Shown: positions 19,133 to 29,754, numbered from the stretch's first letter. The stretch is DNA of 64,000 nucleotides from Asparagopsis taxiformis (GCA_030407315.1 JALQPE010000319.1:1-64000); one strand, 5' to 3'. Translations and numbers: made by a program. Notes: a model not told the origin generated them from the sequence alone.

Positions 19133-21057
19133 TAGTTTTCCGACGACGTGTCGGAGTCGTCGGAGGTTTCCAAGGCGTCGGCAACGTCTTGAGCCGTTAC
19201 GGAAGATCCGTTACGTTCTAAAACGTCTCGCCTCAGAGGGCCCAATTTGGGATGATTTTCGTCATCGGCGAACGCAACCATGCGTGTTGGAGGGTTTGAC
19301 CGTTGGAGCACGGCTTTAGGGTAATCCCTTTTTCGGTTGAACCGATTGGACTGGCGCTGTTGGCGGCGCATAACCTGTTCCGGTTCTTGCTGGTAAGCGT
19401 AGTTCGCAAAGGCGAAGTAAGTTCCCACTGAGGGTGGTAGGTAAGGGCAAGTGTACAACACATGCCCCGGTTGGCGACAGCCAGAGCATCTCCAAGTAAC
19501 AGCCCCTTCGGGGATCATACTCTCAGCGAGTTTAAGATGTTCTCCCGTTAGGGTAGGGGCCTGCATTGGCGCGCCCATTGGGTTCCCGGTAGGGGAAGGT
19601 AAGGTCGGCGGCGGGGTCCGCGGTATCACAGCCGGTTCTCCGGGTACGGTAGCGGGCAACGCTTTGCGTTTACGATCCGCGATTTCCCGAGTAGGGTAGG
19701 CCTTAGGTTTCGCGGGTAGCGATACTCGTAAAGAGTCCCCGAGTCCTTTAGCAAGGTTACGGACAGCAAGGAAATCTTCTCCGCCACTGCGGCCTATAGT
19801 CACCTTGACGGTGTGTTTAACCTCTGGGCGTAGGCCCTTGAGGTAGTAGTTGACCAAGTCTCTTTCCGAGAAGACGTTCGCACACAGGAGTGCAGCGTCC
19901 TGCAGTCTGTCTGCGTATGCAGCTTCATCTTCATCCGGCCCTTGCCGTATACGCGTTACTGCGTCATATGCGTCCGCTAGGACATTGTCCGTCGCGTAGC
20001 GAGCCAGAAGGGCGTTAACGGCTTGAGGCCAAGTGATCTGCTGATGCAGGTGGTTGAGAAGCTTGCGCTTTCGCGCCTCAGCGGCGATAAACCGTTGAGG
20101 TTCTCCTTCCAGGAAATACTTGAGTAACTTGGTAGCTTCTCCCTCCGAGACTCCGCATGAATCACATGCATCTTGAAATTCCGCGAGGAACCGGAGGATA
20201 TCGATGGGTTCCGTACCATCGAACGGCGTGAATGACGCGTTGAAATTACGGATCTTCTCCGTTAGCTTATACAAGCTTCTTGATTTACCCGTTGGGGTAT
20301 CAGTCGTTAGGGACTTGTTCTTGAGTCGGTAGTACCGATAGGAGACCACTAGGTCGAACGCGGGTTCGCGGGCCTTCAAAGGCACTAAGCCTTCCTCAAG
20401 AGGTCCTTCTTCATCATCCCACGAGGGATTTTCCGGTATAGATCCGGTGGCACGAGTGTGCTGTCTCGTGCGAGAGATATTCCCTGTTTGGGATAGTGAT
20501 TCGGCGAGGGCGTCGACACGGTCCGACAGGTGTCGTGTTGCTTCCGCGACTTGATCCAATCGGGGATCTTCTTCTTCCTCCCTACCGGATGTAGGGTCAG
20601 GGAAGTCAGCCGGTCGGCTGCGGCGAGCAGGAAACTCCTGTTGTCCTAATGGACTGGCACTAAAGCCGTGAATCGAAAGCTCCTCCAGACGAGTTTCCAA
20701 AAGGGACACGCGTTTAGCGAATTCGGCTTTGACCTGATTCCAGGTTTCCGCTAGGAACTCGGCGTCCCGATCTTGGGTGGCTTCTCGGCTGGCGGCCATC
20801 AGCTTTGGCTCGACCAGTTCCATGACGGTTTCGACCGTAGCGTCTACGATTTCCGCCCTGCGGTCTTGAACAGTCTTCTCGACGACGGTGCTGAATTCAG
20901 CCTTGAACTCTTCCAACCGTTCGTTGAAGATTCGGTCGGCTCGGTCTTGCAGGGTGTTAATCACCACGCCTTCTTCGGCGATCAGATCCGAATCGGATAA
21001 GTCGCTGGCAGGCGCTATGTCCTCACTAGAGGGTCCCGCTGTAGGGTTACGAGGCAT
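19132..21057 (-). CDS. gag: Gag polyprotein, copy A2 (641 aa)
   Basis: Structural protein that forms the retrotransposon particle and binds its RNA. The first 140 residues are acidic and then strongly coiled-coil (for example ERLEEFKAEFSTVVEKTVQD). The capsid-like helical region lies at about residues 270-430, with FDGTEPIDILRFLAEF, YFLEGEPQRF and DEDEAAYADRLQDAA, which are typical of the retrotransposon Gag family. One CCHC zinc knuckle is at residues 524-537 (CSGCRQPGHVLYTC). The tail is acidic and Ser/Asp-rich. Start chosen: the ATG at 21055-21057, conserved in all three copies and 58 nt from the primer-binding site. Confidence 0.93.
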   Translation of the reverse strand: MPRNPTAGPSSEDIAPASDLSDSDLIAEEGVVINTLQDRADRIFNERLEEFKAEFSTVVEKTVQDRRAEIVDATVETVMELVEPKLMAASREATQDRDAEFLAETWNQVKAEFAKRVSLLETRLEELSIHGFSASPLGQQEFPARRSRPADFPDPTSGREEEEDPRLDQVAEATRHLSDRVDALAESLSQTGNISRTRQHTRATGSIPENPSWDDEEGPLEEGLVPLKAREPAFDLVVSYRYYRLKNKSLTTDTPTGKSRSLYKLTEKIRNFNASFTPFDGTEPIDILRFLAEFQDACDSCGVSEGEATKLLKYFLEGEPQRFIAAEARKRKLLNHLHQQITWPQAVNALLARYATDNVLADAYDAVTRIRQGPDEDEAAYADRLQDAALLCANVFSERDLVNYYLKGLRPEVKHTVKVTIGRSGGEDFLAVRNLAKGLGDSLRVSLPAKPKAYPTREIADRKRKALPATVPGEPAVIPRTPPPTLPSPTGNPMGAPMQAPTLTGEHLKLAESMIPEGAVTWRCSGCRQPGHVLYTCPYLPPSVGTYFAFANYAYQQEPEQVMRRQQRQSNRFNRKRDYPKAVLQRSNPPTRMVAFADDENHPKLGPLRRDVLERNGSSVTAQDVADALETSDDSDTSSEN

Positions 21058-21115
21058 CGTGAAGATGATTGTGAAGGAAAATTTCTCTCAAAGAGACTTA
21101 CCCGAGGGTACAAGG

Positions 21116-21133
21116 TTCTAGGTCGAGAGACCA
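21116..21133 (-). promoter_or_regulatory. primer-binding site of A2
   Basis: On the minus strand, one base after the LTR, the sequence is TGGTCTCTCGACCTAGAA. It begins with TGG, the complement of a tRNA CCA end. Exactly the same 18 nt, with the same one-base spacer, follows the 5' LTR of family B. The primer tRNA would end TTCTAGGTCGAGAGACCA; its identity is not known to me. Confidence 0.85.
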
Positions 21134-21134
21134 A

Positions 21135-21816
21135 TGTAGCAGGTAGAAAATCCGCTAGAGCGGCAAACCACCCGACAGGTGTCCCGAGCCTCGGTAGAGG
21201 AAGTGGTAGAGCAGATGAACCTTATAGGTACCCGGCGGGTAGTCTCGTGAGAGAGAAGGGATCGCTACCCGGAGGGGGTTGTGCGATTATAGCGCTCACG
21301 CGAGATGCGTATTAATGGAGCAAGATGACGTAATCCGTCGAGCTGTTGGCTAACCCTAAGGTTTTCCCGGAGAGGGGTTGAACAATAGGTATGCGAACAC
21401 TGTTCCTGTGGGTCGTAATTCCACTTGAGTTTACGTTACTCTAGAAACCGTGCCTACTGGCTATTCCAGTGGCCGTTTTATACTAAGTCTACTGTAAGCT
21501 AGGGTTAGTGGTTAGGAATAAATATCCAGTTAGTGACCAATCAGAACCCAATTACTGGCGCTCGCCTACCCGCGAGGTCATTGCCAATAGGCTTACATTG
21601 TAATGTATGGCTGATCAGCCAAAGTTAAAATTTGCCCCTTGTGGGTCTTGGCCGGGGCCGATAGGCCCGGGTGGGGTTATTTGTCAGCCATAGCTGGTCC
21701 CAAGTATAGGAAACACGCCAGTTGGCTGGTGCCTTCTGATTGGCACATCCCGTAAGTGGGTACCCAATAGGGAAGCGACACGGCTCGATCAGCGAGGACC
21801 GCCAGGCGGTACGACA
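21135..21816 (-). repeat. 5' LTR of copy A2 (682 bp)
   Basis: Starts TGT and ends ACA in element orientation; boundaries are fixed by the primer-binding site and by divergence of the flanks after GTACGACA. It contains several CCAAT-type motifs (GCCAATCAG, CCTATTGG, GATTGG) upstream of a TATA box, as expected for a Pol II promoter. Confidence 0.92.
21475..21482 (-). promoter_or_regulatory. TATA box in the family A LTR
   Basis: TATAAAAC on the minus strand, downstream of the CCAAT-type motifs and about 340 bp before the LTR end, so it would start the genomic transcript inside the LTR. The same motif is present in the other two family A LTRs. Confidence 0.6.
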
Positions 21817-22522
21817 CTACTGTACAATGTCAATCCCTCCACTCTTCATTGTAATTCCCGTGTTCACTACGGCTCCACCACCCAATTGACCTCCCTTCCA
21901 GCACTACCATACTATACTACCTATCAATTATTTCCTAGCTTTCACCTTCTCACCTACCTTAACATAGGATATTTCCCTCGCTCACCGCAACGCCAGAATA
22001 TATTCCAAGAAACATTTTCATACATGCACCTAGCCTACAAGCAGCTCACCCTAAGACATTGCTCATGCGTAAGTTCATTTACACCATGTCCCAAACTACA
22101 CCTACTGTAATGGAACCACCAAAACCAGCGAAACCAGCCTCCCAAACTAGTCCATGCACTGGTTTCAACCACCCTCCGTACTGTATCCGTCGCTGGTTTG
22201 CCATTCCCGTCATTCCATAGCCGAAATTAGTAATTTCAATGGTTTCTTTCCACCCACCGCCGGCCGCCAGCGTATGGACCGGCGCAAATCTAAAACCATC
22301 AAAAACATCATGCCCAACTACAGTACAGAACCAGCCTTTCAGCCTGGCCTGGCCAATACTTTCCTCTGGTTTTTTCCATCCCATTTCTCTACTGTATCCA
22401 GCCACGTCGCGTGGTTTTTTTCCAATAAAATTTACAAATTTTGCTCTGGCCGGCTATTCCATCCAAATCTACTGGTTCAAACCAGTGAAATCAATGGTTT
22501 TCTCAAAAATTGCTCATGCTGT
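21817..22522. other. unassigned 0.7-kb insert between copies A2 and A3
   Basis: No gene is recognised. The stretch is rich in CTGGTTT and AAACCAG words in both orientations, including a short palindrome at 22471-22486 (ACTGGTT-CA-AACCAGT). It separates the A2 5' LTR from the abrupt break in A3 pol. It may be an unknown repeat, or the filler of a deletion or insertion that removed the 3' half of A3. Confidence 0.5.
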
Positions 22523-24268
22523 GGTGACACCTGCTTCCCGTAGGAGGGAGAGTACTTGGTCCACATGGTGGAGATGTTCGGCCTCGTCCCGAGAGAATAC
22601 GATCACATTGTCTAAGTAAATCAGACAGGTCTGCCAGCGAACGCTGCTAAGAATAATGTCGATGGCACGCTGAAACGTTGCCGGTGCATTCTTAAAGCCA
22701 AAGGGCAAACGCTCAAAGCGATATGTTCCCAAATGGGAGGTGAATGCCGTTTTGTCACGGTCATCCTGTGCAACAGGGATCTGCCAATAGCCAGAATTAC
22801 AATCCAATGTGGTGAATACTTGCGCATCTCCGAGGGAGTCAATACAATCATCCATTCGTGGAAGGGGGTACACATCATTCACAGTGATGTCGTTAAGACC
22901 CCTATAGTCGACGCAAAAGCGTAATTTACCATCCTTCTTCGGGACAAGCACAACTGGGCTAGCCCATTCGGAGGTCGACGGTTCGATCACTCCTTTTTCC
23001 AGCATGCTGGTTATTTCCTTACGGGCAATCTCTCGACGAGCGGGTCCCATCCGGTAGGGTTGTTGCCGTCTAGGCTTGCTCCCTTCGACTATGTCGATTC
23101 GGTGTTCCGTAGCGCGGATGTCCCCTAGGGATCCATCCCACATAGACTCGTGTCGAGATAGCATGCTAAGGATGCGTTCCCTTAACGGGATTTGACCAAG
23201 GTGGTCTAGAGAGACTTCTTGCTTCCAACTTGATGGTTGTGTGGCCTCGGCCTCTTGCTCCTGATGGAGAGTGGTTACTATAGTGGAGGCCTCTTGGGAG
23301 GAAGGGGTAGAACGGCTGAGAGCCATGGGGCGCATTGGCCGTTCGGGTGCCCGAAGGGCATAGCCTATAACTGTCCCCTTTGGGAGGTACTTGTCGGATG
23401 TACCGAAGTTAGTTAGGATTGTTAGGAATTCCTGTCGCGGTATGACTTCCGCAACCCCATTCGGGATAGAGACTCGATGTCGGTGAAGGATCCGATCTCT
23501 CGGAGAGAGTGTACTCAAGCCGCCACCGGCGCAAACAACGGTAGTTGTTACTTGACTCCGTGGAGGGATGGTCACATTTTGTGATAGTCTTATGCCATGA
23601 GGCTGACGGTCTACGTTGATCCCTTCGGGGGGCCTAGAGGCGTCCACATAACAGGAAAGGTCAGGGGCCGATTTACGCACAGGAGACATCACTAGGATAG
23701 CTATCGACCCGCCGTCATGAATATCGATCTGTTGGGCCCGGCACCTAATTGCGTCTACGTGGGTATTCATTGCCCCAGTTCCCAGGATAAGGGGTACGGC
23801 CAACTTAGGCGCGACGAAGAATTCTTCCTCAAAGGATTTGTGGCCTAACTGTAGAGTCAGTTTAACTTTGCCAGTTATCCGAAGAGGATTGCCGTTAGCA
23901 TCGGCCAGTTGTGGAACTTTGTCCGCGGAGACTTGGAATTGTTCCCAATTGTGGGGTAAGTTCCTTTCGTGGATGACCGATGGTCCGGACCCGGTGTCCA
24001 TTACCATACGCATGGGCGTGAGGACTGACGGATCGAGCCCGATGGAACCCATTACTACGTAATGCGCGGCCTTAAGCAGACATGAGGCTTTCGGCCTAGG
24101 TATTCGAGTCCCTGTGGGGGAACCCGAGTGGGTTGGTGTCTGGAAAGGCGGATGTTCCCCAGGGTGATGGTTTACCTTTACCTGCGGAGGTGGTTGTGGT
24201 GAGATGTCCACCGAGTAGCGTAATCGCTCCACCTCCTGACGGGAGTGCGACACCTCACTCCCCGTCAT
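22523..24268 (-). pseudogene. pol: pol fragment of A3: protease and truncated RT with mutated active site
   Basis: Starts at the ATG overlapping the gag stop (24266-24270, TAATG). The protease is intact, with DTGSG. The linker after residue 30 and the part after the protease differ from A1 and A2. RT is collinear with A2 up to residue 580 and then breaks. The catalytic YLDD is YLDN, from a G-to-A change on the coding strand at about 22609, so this enzyme could not polymerise. The last few residues of the open frame come from the unrelated flank. Confidence 0.9.
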
Positions 24269-26193
24269 TAGTTTTCCGACGACGTGTCGGAGTCGTCGGA
24301 GGTGTCTAAGGCGTCGGCGACATCTTGAGTTGTTACGGTAGATCCGTTACATTCTAAAATGTCTTGCCATACTGGGCCCCTATTGGGATGAATTTCGTCA
24401 TCGGCGAACGCCACCATGCGTGTAGAAGGACTTGGCCGTTGTAGAACGGTTTTAGGGTAATCCCTTTTTCGGTTGAACCGATTGGACTTGCGCTGTTGGC
24501 GGCGCATAACCTGTTCCGGTTCTTGCTGGTAAGCGTAGTTCGCAAAGGCGAAGTAAGTTCCCACTGAGGGTGGTAGGTAAGGGCAAGTGTACAACACATG
24601 CCCCGGTTGGCGACAGCCAGAGCATCTCCAAGTAACTGCCCCTTCAGGGATCATAGTCTCAGCAAGCTTGAGATGTTCTCCCGTTAGGGTAGGGGCCTGC
24701 ATTGGCGCGCCCATTAGGTTCCTGGTAGGGGAAGGTAAGGTCGGCGGCGGGGTCCGCGGTATCACAACCGGTTCTCCGGGTACGGTAGCGAGCAACGCTT
24801 TGCGTTTACGATCCGCGATTTCCCGAGTAGGGTAGGCCTTAGGTTTCGCGGGTAGCGATGCTCGTAAAGAGTCCCCGAGTCCTTTAGCAAGATTACGGAC
24901 AGCAAGGAAATCTTCTCCGCCACTGCGGCCTATAGTCACCTTGACGGTGTGTTTAACCTCTGGGCGTAGGCCCTTGAGGTAGTAGTTGACCAAGTCTCTT
25001 TCCGAGAAGACGTTCGCACACAGGAGTGCAGCGTCCTGCAGTCTGTCTGCATATGCAGCTTCATCTTCATCCGGCCCTTGCCGTATACGCGTTACTGCGT
25101 CATATGCGTCCGCTAGGACATTGTCCGTCGCGTAGCGAGCCAGAAGGGCGTTAACGGCTTGAGGCCAAGTGATCTGCTGATGCAGGTGGTTGAGAAGCTT
25201 GCGCTTTCGCGCCTCAGCGGCGATAAACCGTTGAGGTTCTCCTTCCAGGAAATACTTGAGTAACTTGGTAGCTTCTCCCTCCGAGACTCCGCATGAATCA
25301 CATGCATCTTGAAATTCCGCGAGGAACCGGAGGATATCGATGGGTTCCGTACCATCGAACGGCGTGAATGACGCGTTGAAATTACGGATCTTCTCCGTTA
25401 GCTTATACAAGCTTCTTGATTTACCCGTTGGGGTATCAGTCGTTAGGGACTTGTTCTTGAGTCGGTAGTACCGATAGGAGACCACTAGGTCGAACGCGGG
25501 TTCGCGGGCCTTCAAAGGCACTAAGCCTTCCTCAAGAGGTCCTTCTTCATCATCCCACGAGGGATTTTCCGGTATAGATCCGGTGGCTCGAGTGTGCTGT
25601 CTCGTGCGAGAGATATTCCCTGTTTGGGATAGTGATTCGGCGAGGGCGTCGACACGGTCCGACAGGTGTCGTGTTGCTTCCGCGACTTGATCCAATCGGG
25701 GATCTTCTTCTTCCTCCCTACCGGATGTAGGGTCAGGGAAGTCAGCCGGTCGGCTGCGGCGAGCAGGAAACTCCTGTTGTCCTAATGGACTGGCATTAAA
25801 GCCGTGAATCGAAAGCTCCTCCAGACGAGTTTCCAAAAGGGACACGCGTTTAGCGAATTCGGCTTTGACCTGATTCCAGGTTTCCGCTAGGAACTCGGCG
25901 TCCCGATCTTGGGTGGCTTCTCGGCTGGCGGCCATCAGCTTTGGCTCGACCAGTTCCATGACGGTTTCGACCGTAGCGTCTACAATTTCCGCCCTGCGGT
26001 CTTGAACAGTCTTCTCGACGACGGTGCTGAATTCAGCCTTGAACTCTTCCAACCGTTCGTTGAAGATTCGGTCGGCTCGGTCTTGCAGGGTGTTAATCAC
26101 CACGCCTTCTTCGGCGATCAGATCCGAATCGGATAAGTCGCTGGCAGGCGCTATGTCCTCACTAGAGGGTCCCGCTGTAGGGTTACGAGGCAT
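24268..26193 (-). CDS. gag: Gag polyprotein, copy A3 (641 aa, open)
   Basis: Same length and architecture as the A2 Gag, with the coiled coil, capsid-like region and CCHC knuckle all preserved. Differences are mainly in the C-terminal 120 residues, around the proline-rich linker and after the knuckle. It shares some of these variants with A1 rather than A2. An intact gag in an element with a dead RT could still contribute particles if transcribed; that is inference. Confidence 0.9.
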   Translation of the reverse strand: MPRNPTAGPSSEDIAPASDLSDSDLIAEEGVVINTLQDRADRIFNERLEEFKAEFSTVVEKTVQDRRAEIVDATVETVMELVEPKLMAASREATQDRDAEFLAETWNQVKAEFAKRVSLLETRLEELSIHGFNASPLGQQEFPARRSRPADFPDPTSGREEEEDPRLDQVAEATRHLSDRVDALAESLSQTGNISRTRQHTRATGSIPENPSWDDEEGPLEEGLVPLKAREPAFDLVVSYRYYRLKNKSLTTDTPTGKSRSLYKLTEKIRNFNASFTPFDGTEPIDILRFLAEFQDACDSCGVSEGEATKLLKYFLEGEPQRFIAAEARKRKLLNHLHQQITWPQAVNALLARYATDNVLADAYDAVTRIRQGPDEDEAAYADRLQDAALLCANVFSERDLVNYYLKGLRPEVKHTVKVTIGRSGGEDFLAVRNLAKGLGDSLRASLPAKPKAYPTREIADRKRKALLATVPGEPVVIPRTPPPTLPSPTRNLMGAPMQAPTLTGEHLKLAETMIPEGAVTWRCSGCRQPGHVLYTCPYLPPSVGTYFAFANYAYQQEPEQVMRRQQRKSNRFNRKRDYPKTVLQRPSPSTRMVAFADDEIHPNRGPVWQDILECNGSTVTTQDVADALDTSDDSDTSSEN

Positions 26194-26251
26194 CGTGAAG
26201 ATGATTGTGAAGGAAAATTTCTCTCAAAGAGACTTACCCGAGGGTACAAGG

Positions 26252-26269
26252 TTCTAGGTCGAGAGACCA
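26252..26269 (-). promoter_or_regulatory. primer-binding site of A3
   Basis: Identical to the A2 site, with the same one-base spacer before the LTR. Confidence 0.85.
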
Positions 26270-26270
26270 A

Positions 26271-26951
26271 TGTAGCAGGTAGAAAATCCGCTAGAGCGGC
26301 AAACCACCCGACAGGTGTCCCGAGCCTCGGTAGAGGAAGTGGTAGAGCAGATTAACCTTATAGGTACCCGGCGGGTAGTCTCGTGAGAGAGAAGGGATCG
26401 CTACCCGGAGGGGGTTGTGCGATTATAGCGCTCACGCGAGATGCGTATTAATGGAGCAAGATGACGTAATCCGTCGAGCTGTTGGCTAACCCTAAGGTTT
26501 TCCCGGAGAGGGGTTGAACAATAGGTATGCGAACACTGTTCCTGTGGGTCGTAATTCCACTTGAGTTTACGTTACTCTAGAAACCGTGCCTACTGGCTAT
26601 TCCAGTGGCAGTTTTATACTAAGTCTACTGTAAGCTAGGGTTAGTGGTTAGGAATAAATATCCAGTTAGTGACCAATCAGAACCCAATTACTGGCGCTCG
26701 CCTACCCGCGAGGTCATTGCCAATAGGCTTACATTGTAATGTATGGCTGATCAGCCAAAGTTAAAATTTGCCCCTTGTGGGTCTTGGCCGGGGCCGATAG
26801 GCCCGGGTGGGGTTATTTGTCAGCCTTAGCTTGTCCCAAGTATAGGAAACACGCCAGTTGGTTGGTGCCTTCTGATTGGCACATCCCTTAAGTGGGTACC
26901 CAATAGGGAAAAGACACGCTCGATCAGCGAGGACCGCCAGGCGGTACGACA
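26271..26951 (-). repeat. 5' LTR of copy A3 (681 bp)
   Basis: Same ends as the other family A LTRs. It carries several private changes near its element 5' end (for example CCCTTAAG for CCCGTAAG). The right flank begins AAAGG. Confidence 0.92.
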
Positions 26952-27309
26952 AAAGGCTTGAAATGGACAAAATGTTGACTCAAGCAAAAAATGAGGCTTT
27001 AAGGGGAGGATCAAAGCGGGTGTCAGATGAGGAATGAATTGAGATCGATAGTTCATTACAACTTATCGTGGAAGCCCAGGTCGTTTTGAACGCGAAGTAA
27101 GAGCAACCTACCACGACAAATAAATACTAGTGACACCCTCCCTCATCACTCCAGAATTTTGTCTTTTTCGCTCACTCCAGCAGACTCATACCAGCTGCAA
27201 GGAAGTTATACAAACCCAGATATCTAAGGTCTCTTTAAATTTCCATGATTCTCTTTGCAAATACACACTTCAGTTTAGTACTAAAAGGGGCCTTTAAATT
27301 CCACACAGT
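26952..27309. other. intergenic stretch between A3 and a Harbinger transposase
   Basis: AT-rich sequence without a recognisable gene. It probably includes the 3' flank of the transposase at 27310-28470. Confidence 0.4.
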
Positions 27310-28470
27310 TCAATTGTTCTCAGCTAGGGAAGAAATATACTCTTCAAACTTTGGTGGTGGGCAATCGAATTTTCTACTGGACTGAGATCCATAGAAGCAG
27401 GTCTTGAAATTGAAAAGCAAACAGGCTGAAACGTACCATAGTCCTACCGGAGCAGCTGCTGTCTTCATCTTCCTAGTTAGATCCACATGCGTAAAGTATT
27501 GCTTCACTTCTTTGAATTCCCACTCAACTGAAACTCGTAGCATTGCCATCGATCTGTTGAACCACTTTTGCTCTTCAGTAAGATCGTTCCCCTTGAATCC
27601 AAGTATAACATATGGACGTAGTGCGTATGCTGAATCTGCATATACGTAAAACTGTCTCCCTCTTATGTACAACTTCTCTTCTAGTTCCCTCTCAATTCCA
27701 GACTCCCTGAAGAGCGTCATATCGTGTCTTCTTCCTTCCAATGGACCTCCAACATGGGCGATAATTCCATCAGGGAGTGTCACGGCCTGGAACTTTATAC
27801 AGTTACGTTTCTTATGTCCATTGTACGTAGCCCGTTGCATGAGTCCGCTTGGCCTAGCAATATAGATATTAGTAGCATCCAAAAACCCAATACAACTATC
27901 CAAGGCATCACCAGCATCGTATACAGCCTGCGAATATTCTTCGGGTTTTGGATGAATTATGTGTATAGGAAGGGATAACACCAGGGGACTGAAGTGATCA
28001 TAAAATTTCTGCAGTGCCTCATAGAATATTTCATATAAGCTTGGAGAAGAACGTTTGAATTCGTGCTCCAAACCAATCCATCGACATGGTGAACTCAACC
28101 TCCGGGCTAATATGCAGAAAGATTATATGGAATTGTTTGAGTATCTTTTCCGCTCCGTCTTGAATGTTTTCTGGTCCCATGTTAGAGCAGAAACTATTTT
28201 ATCTATGTCCTGTTTTGTGAACCGGAATCTACGGATAGATTCGAAGTCTTCTAGTAGGAATAGATCCAACTTCGTGGAGAAGATTTCCATTTTCCTTTCG
28301 TTTCGCAATATCATGTCCTCGTACTCTTTACTAGCTTGTTGCAAGAACAGGAGGCTCAATGCAGAAGTAGTGCCAGCTCCACGCGCGTATGCCAGAAACA
28401 GGACGTTCTTGTCGTATCTTGATCGTACGCGGTGGGGTGCAAAGTCCTTTTGATTCCGACCGCTCCTCAT
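27310..28470 (-). pseudogene. HARBI1-like (PIF/Harbinger) transposase with one nonsense codon
   Basis: A continuous frame of 387 codons, the normal length for HARBI1-type nucleases, from ATG 28468-28470 to TGA 27310-27312. It is interrupted by one in-frame TAA at 28123-28125, where the related copy at 30.2 kb has GAA. The N-terminal helical region is followed by RRLSSPCRW and then the DDE_Tnp_4-type catalytic core. The core shows the first Asp in GFLDATN, the conserved GPLEGRRHDMTLF, the second Asp in YADSAY, and the Glu in SVEWEFKEVKQ. The first catalytic motif is DAT rather than the usual DGT. It would cut transposon ends in the nucleus. No inverted ends were found around this copy. Confidence 0.85.
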
Positions 28471-28760
28471 CGCAGAAAGTGGGTTGCGAACGCTCTAATG
28501 AGGACAAGTAGTGTGGGGGTTAAGGCACAACTTGGGAGAAGATGTTCCGGTCGAAGGTACCTCCGAATCCCTGAGGTGGGGAGCGGAGGGTAGTTTATAT
28601 AGACTAGGAGGTAGCTCTAGGAGGGGTAAAATGAAGGGTAACTACGAGGAGCTACGAGGAGGAGGCATCGGGAGATCAACCAATAGGAGAGGAGAATGGG
28701 AGATATTGTTGGTGGTGGCGGATCTGGAAACGGTCATAAGGAGAGTGTGACAGGGAGGGC
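28471..28760. other. no gene seen
   Basis: Purine-rich on the plus strand (many GGAG and GAGG words). It may be the 5' flank of the transposase. No promoter can be assigned with confidence. Confidence 0.4.
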
Positions 28761-28858
28761 CACGTGTAAGAGTCCAGCAATGTAACACGTGTAAGAGTCC
28801 AGCAATGTAACACGTGTAAGAGTCCAGCAATGTAACACGTGTAAGAGTCCAGCAATGT
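28761..28858. repeat. four tandem copies of a 25-bp unit
   Basis: Unit CACGTGTAAGAGTCCAGCAA plus TGTAA, repeated head to tail at 28761, 28786, 28811 and 28836. The copies are identical apart from the end of the last one. Each unit starts with the palindrome CACGTG. Confidence 0.95.
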
Positions 28859-28920
28859 TCGGCAGGAACCCCTGACACGTGGAAACCTGGAGCCGGGCGC
28901 GACCGGGCCCCGCAGGGCGG

Positions 28921-29225
28921 CTTACAGTGTAAGCTTACATTTCTTACATGTAAGCTTACAGTTGAAATTTCATTGAAAAACGAGGTTTCCGTCAGTTACA
29001 GTTGTAAGTTACCTGTCATACGGGCGTATGTGTGTAAGTAACCCTGTAAGTGGGGCGAAAGTGGCTGAAAAAGCCATGTAATCTTGTAAGTAACCGTGTC
29101 AGTCACATGACAGGTGTTGTAAGTCTATCATAACATGTAAGTAGCCTGCTCAAGTGTCTCCTAGGTGGTGTAAGGTATGTGGAAAGCTGTAAGTAGCCTC
29201 GTAGGAGTGGTTACTGTAAGCTTCC
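28921..29225. repeat. cluster of TGTAAG motifs
   Basis: About fourteen TGTAAG or CTTACA words in 300 bp, including two perfect 12-bp palindromes TGTAAGCTTACA. Such clusters are typical of subterminal transposase-binding regions of DNA transposons, but no element ends were identified here. 29226-29672 holds no recognisable gene. Confidence 0.55.
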
Positions 29226-29672
29226 CTTGTAGTTGGGAGCTTTGGTCTCTGTGGAATGGTACTATCTTATTGGTTGGTCGGGGTATGGTGTTATAAGAAC
29301 AGGAATCTAGTGTTTACCATGAGGTCTAGAGGGCTGATCCCTGACAAGTAGACAGTTTCGGTCAGACACGAAGTCTGATGTGGAAAGTGGAAAACTTAAT
29401 CTTCCTGGGTTTTTATCGTTTCACGCAGGTCGATCCCGTGCGACAGCTGTCTATCTGGTCGTAACAGTCACTAATAGTAAATTTAGTCGTGACATGGACA
29501 AATTCGTCTGGAACTTTCAAACTATCTGATTCAGGGTAACAGGACCACTGTAAGGGAAATTTCTCTTTTATGTAAACTCGCCATAAAGGCTCACCCTGTT
29601 GTCATAAGGTGGAGTAACTGCACACGCTGTGCTAAAACTGCTCGCACTTTTGCGTTGCCAAATCTCTCTATT

Positions 29673-29754
29673 GGAGGAATTTGGCAATAGTCATATGGCT
29701 ATTTTGTGACTAATTTGTGACTAATTTTGTGCAGCGGCGGTGCTAGCACGGCAC
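29673..29754 (+). repeat. left inverted end of the Harbinger element
   Basis: Matches the reverse complement of 36241-36311. It has a local 11-bp duplication (TGTGACTAATT) relative to the right end. The target duplication ATT is at 29670-29672. Confidence 0.85.

Larger units (their letters stand above)
9362..21816 (-). mobile_element. Ty3/gypsy family A, copy A2 (complete, 12.46 kb)
   Basis: Complete element read leftwards: 5' LTR 21135-21816, primer-binding site 21116-21133, gag 21057-19132, pol 19132-14119, then the antisense gene 10545-13811 on the plus strand, polypurine tract 10045-10060 and 3' LTR 9362-10044. The chromodomain places it with chromovirus-like Ty3/gypsy elements. LTR divergence is low, so insertion or homogenisation was recent. 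Pol has two single-base shifts; gag and the antisense gene are open. The target duplication cannot be tested because the partner flank lies beyond A1. Confidence 0.93.
22523..26951 (-). mobile_element. Ty3/gypsy family A, copy A3 (3'-truncated)
   Basis: Keeps the 5' LTR, primer-binding site, complete gag and pol up to the middle of RT. It then breaks at GGTGACACC into unrelated sequence. It is more diverged from A1 and A2 than they are from each other, with many silent and some replacement changes in the protease region. It lacks integrase, chromodomain, antisense gene and 3' LTR. Confidence 0.9.

Noticed and set aside
28761..28858. CRISPR-like short repeats
   Set aside because: The 25-bp units abut directly without spacers, and the context is eukaryotic.
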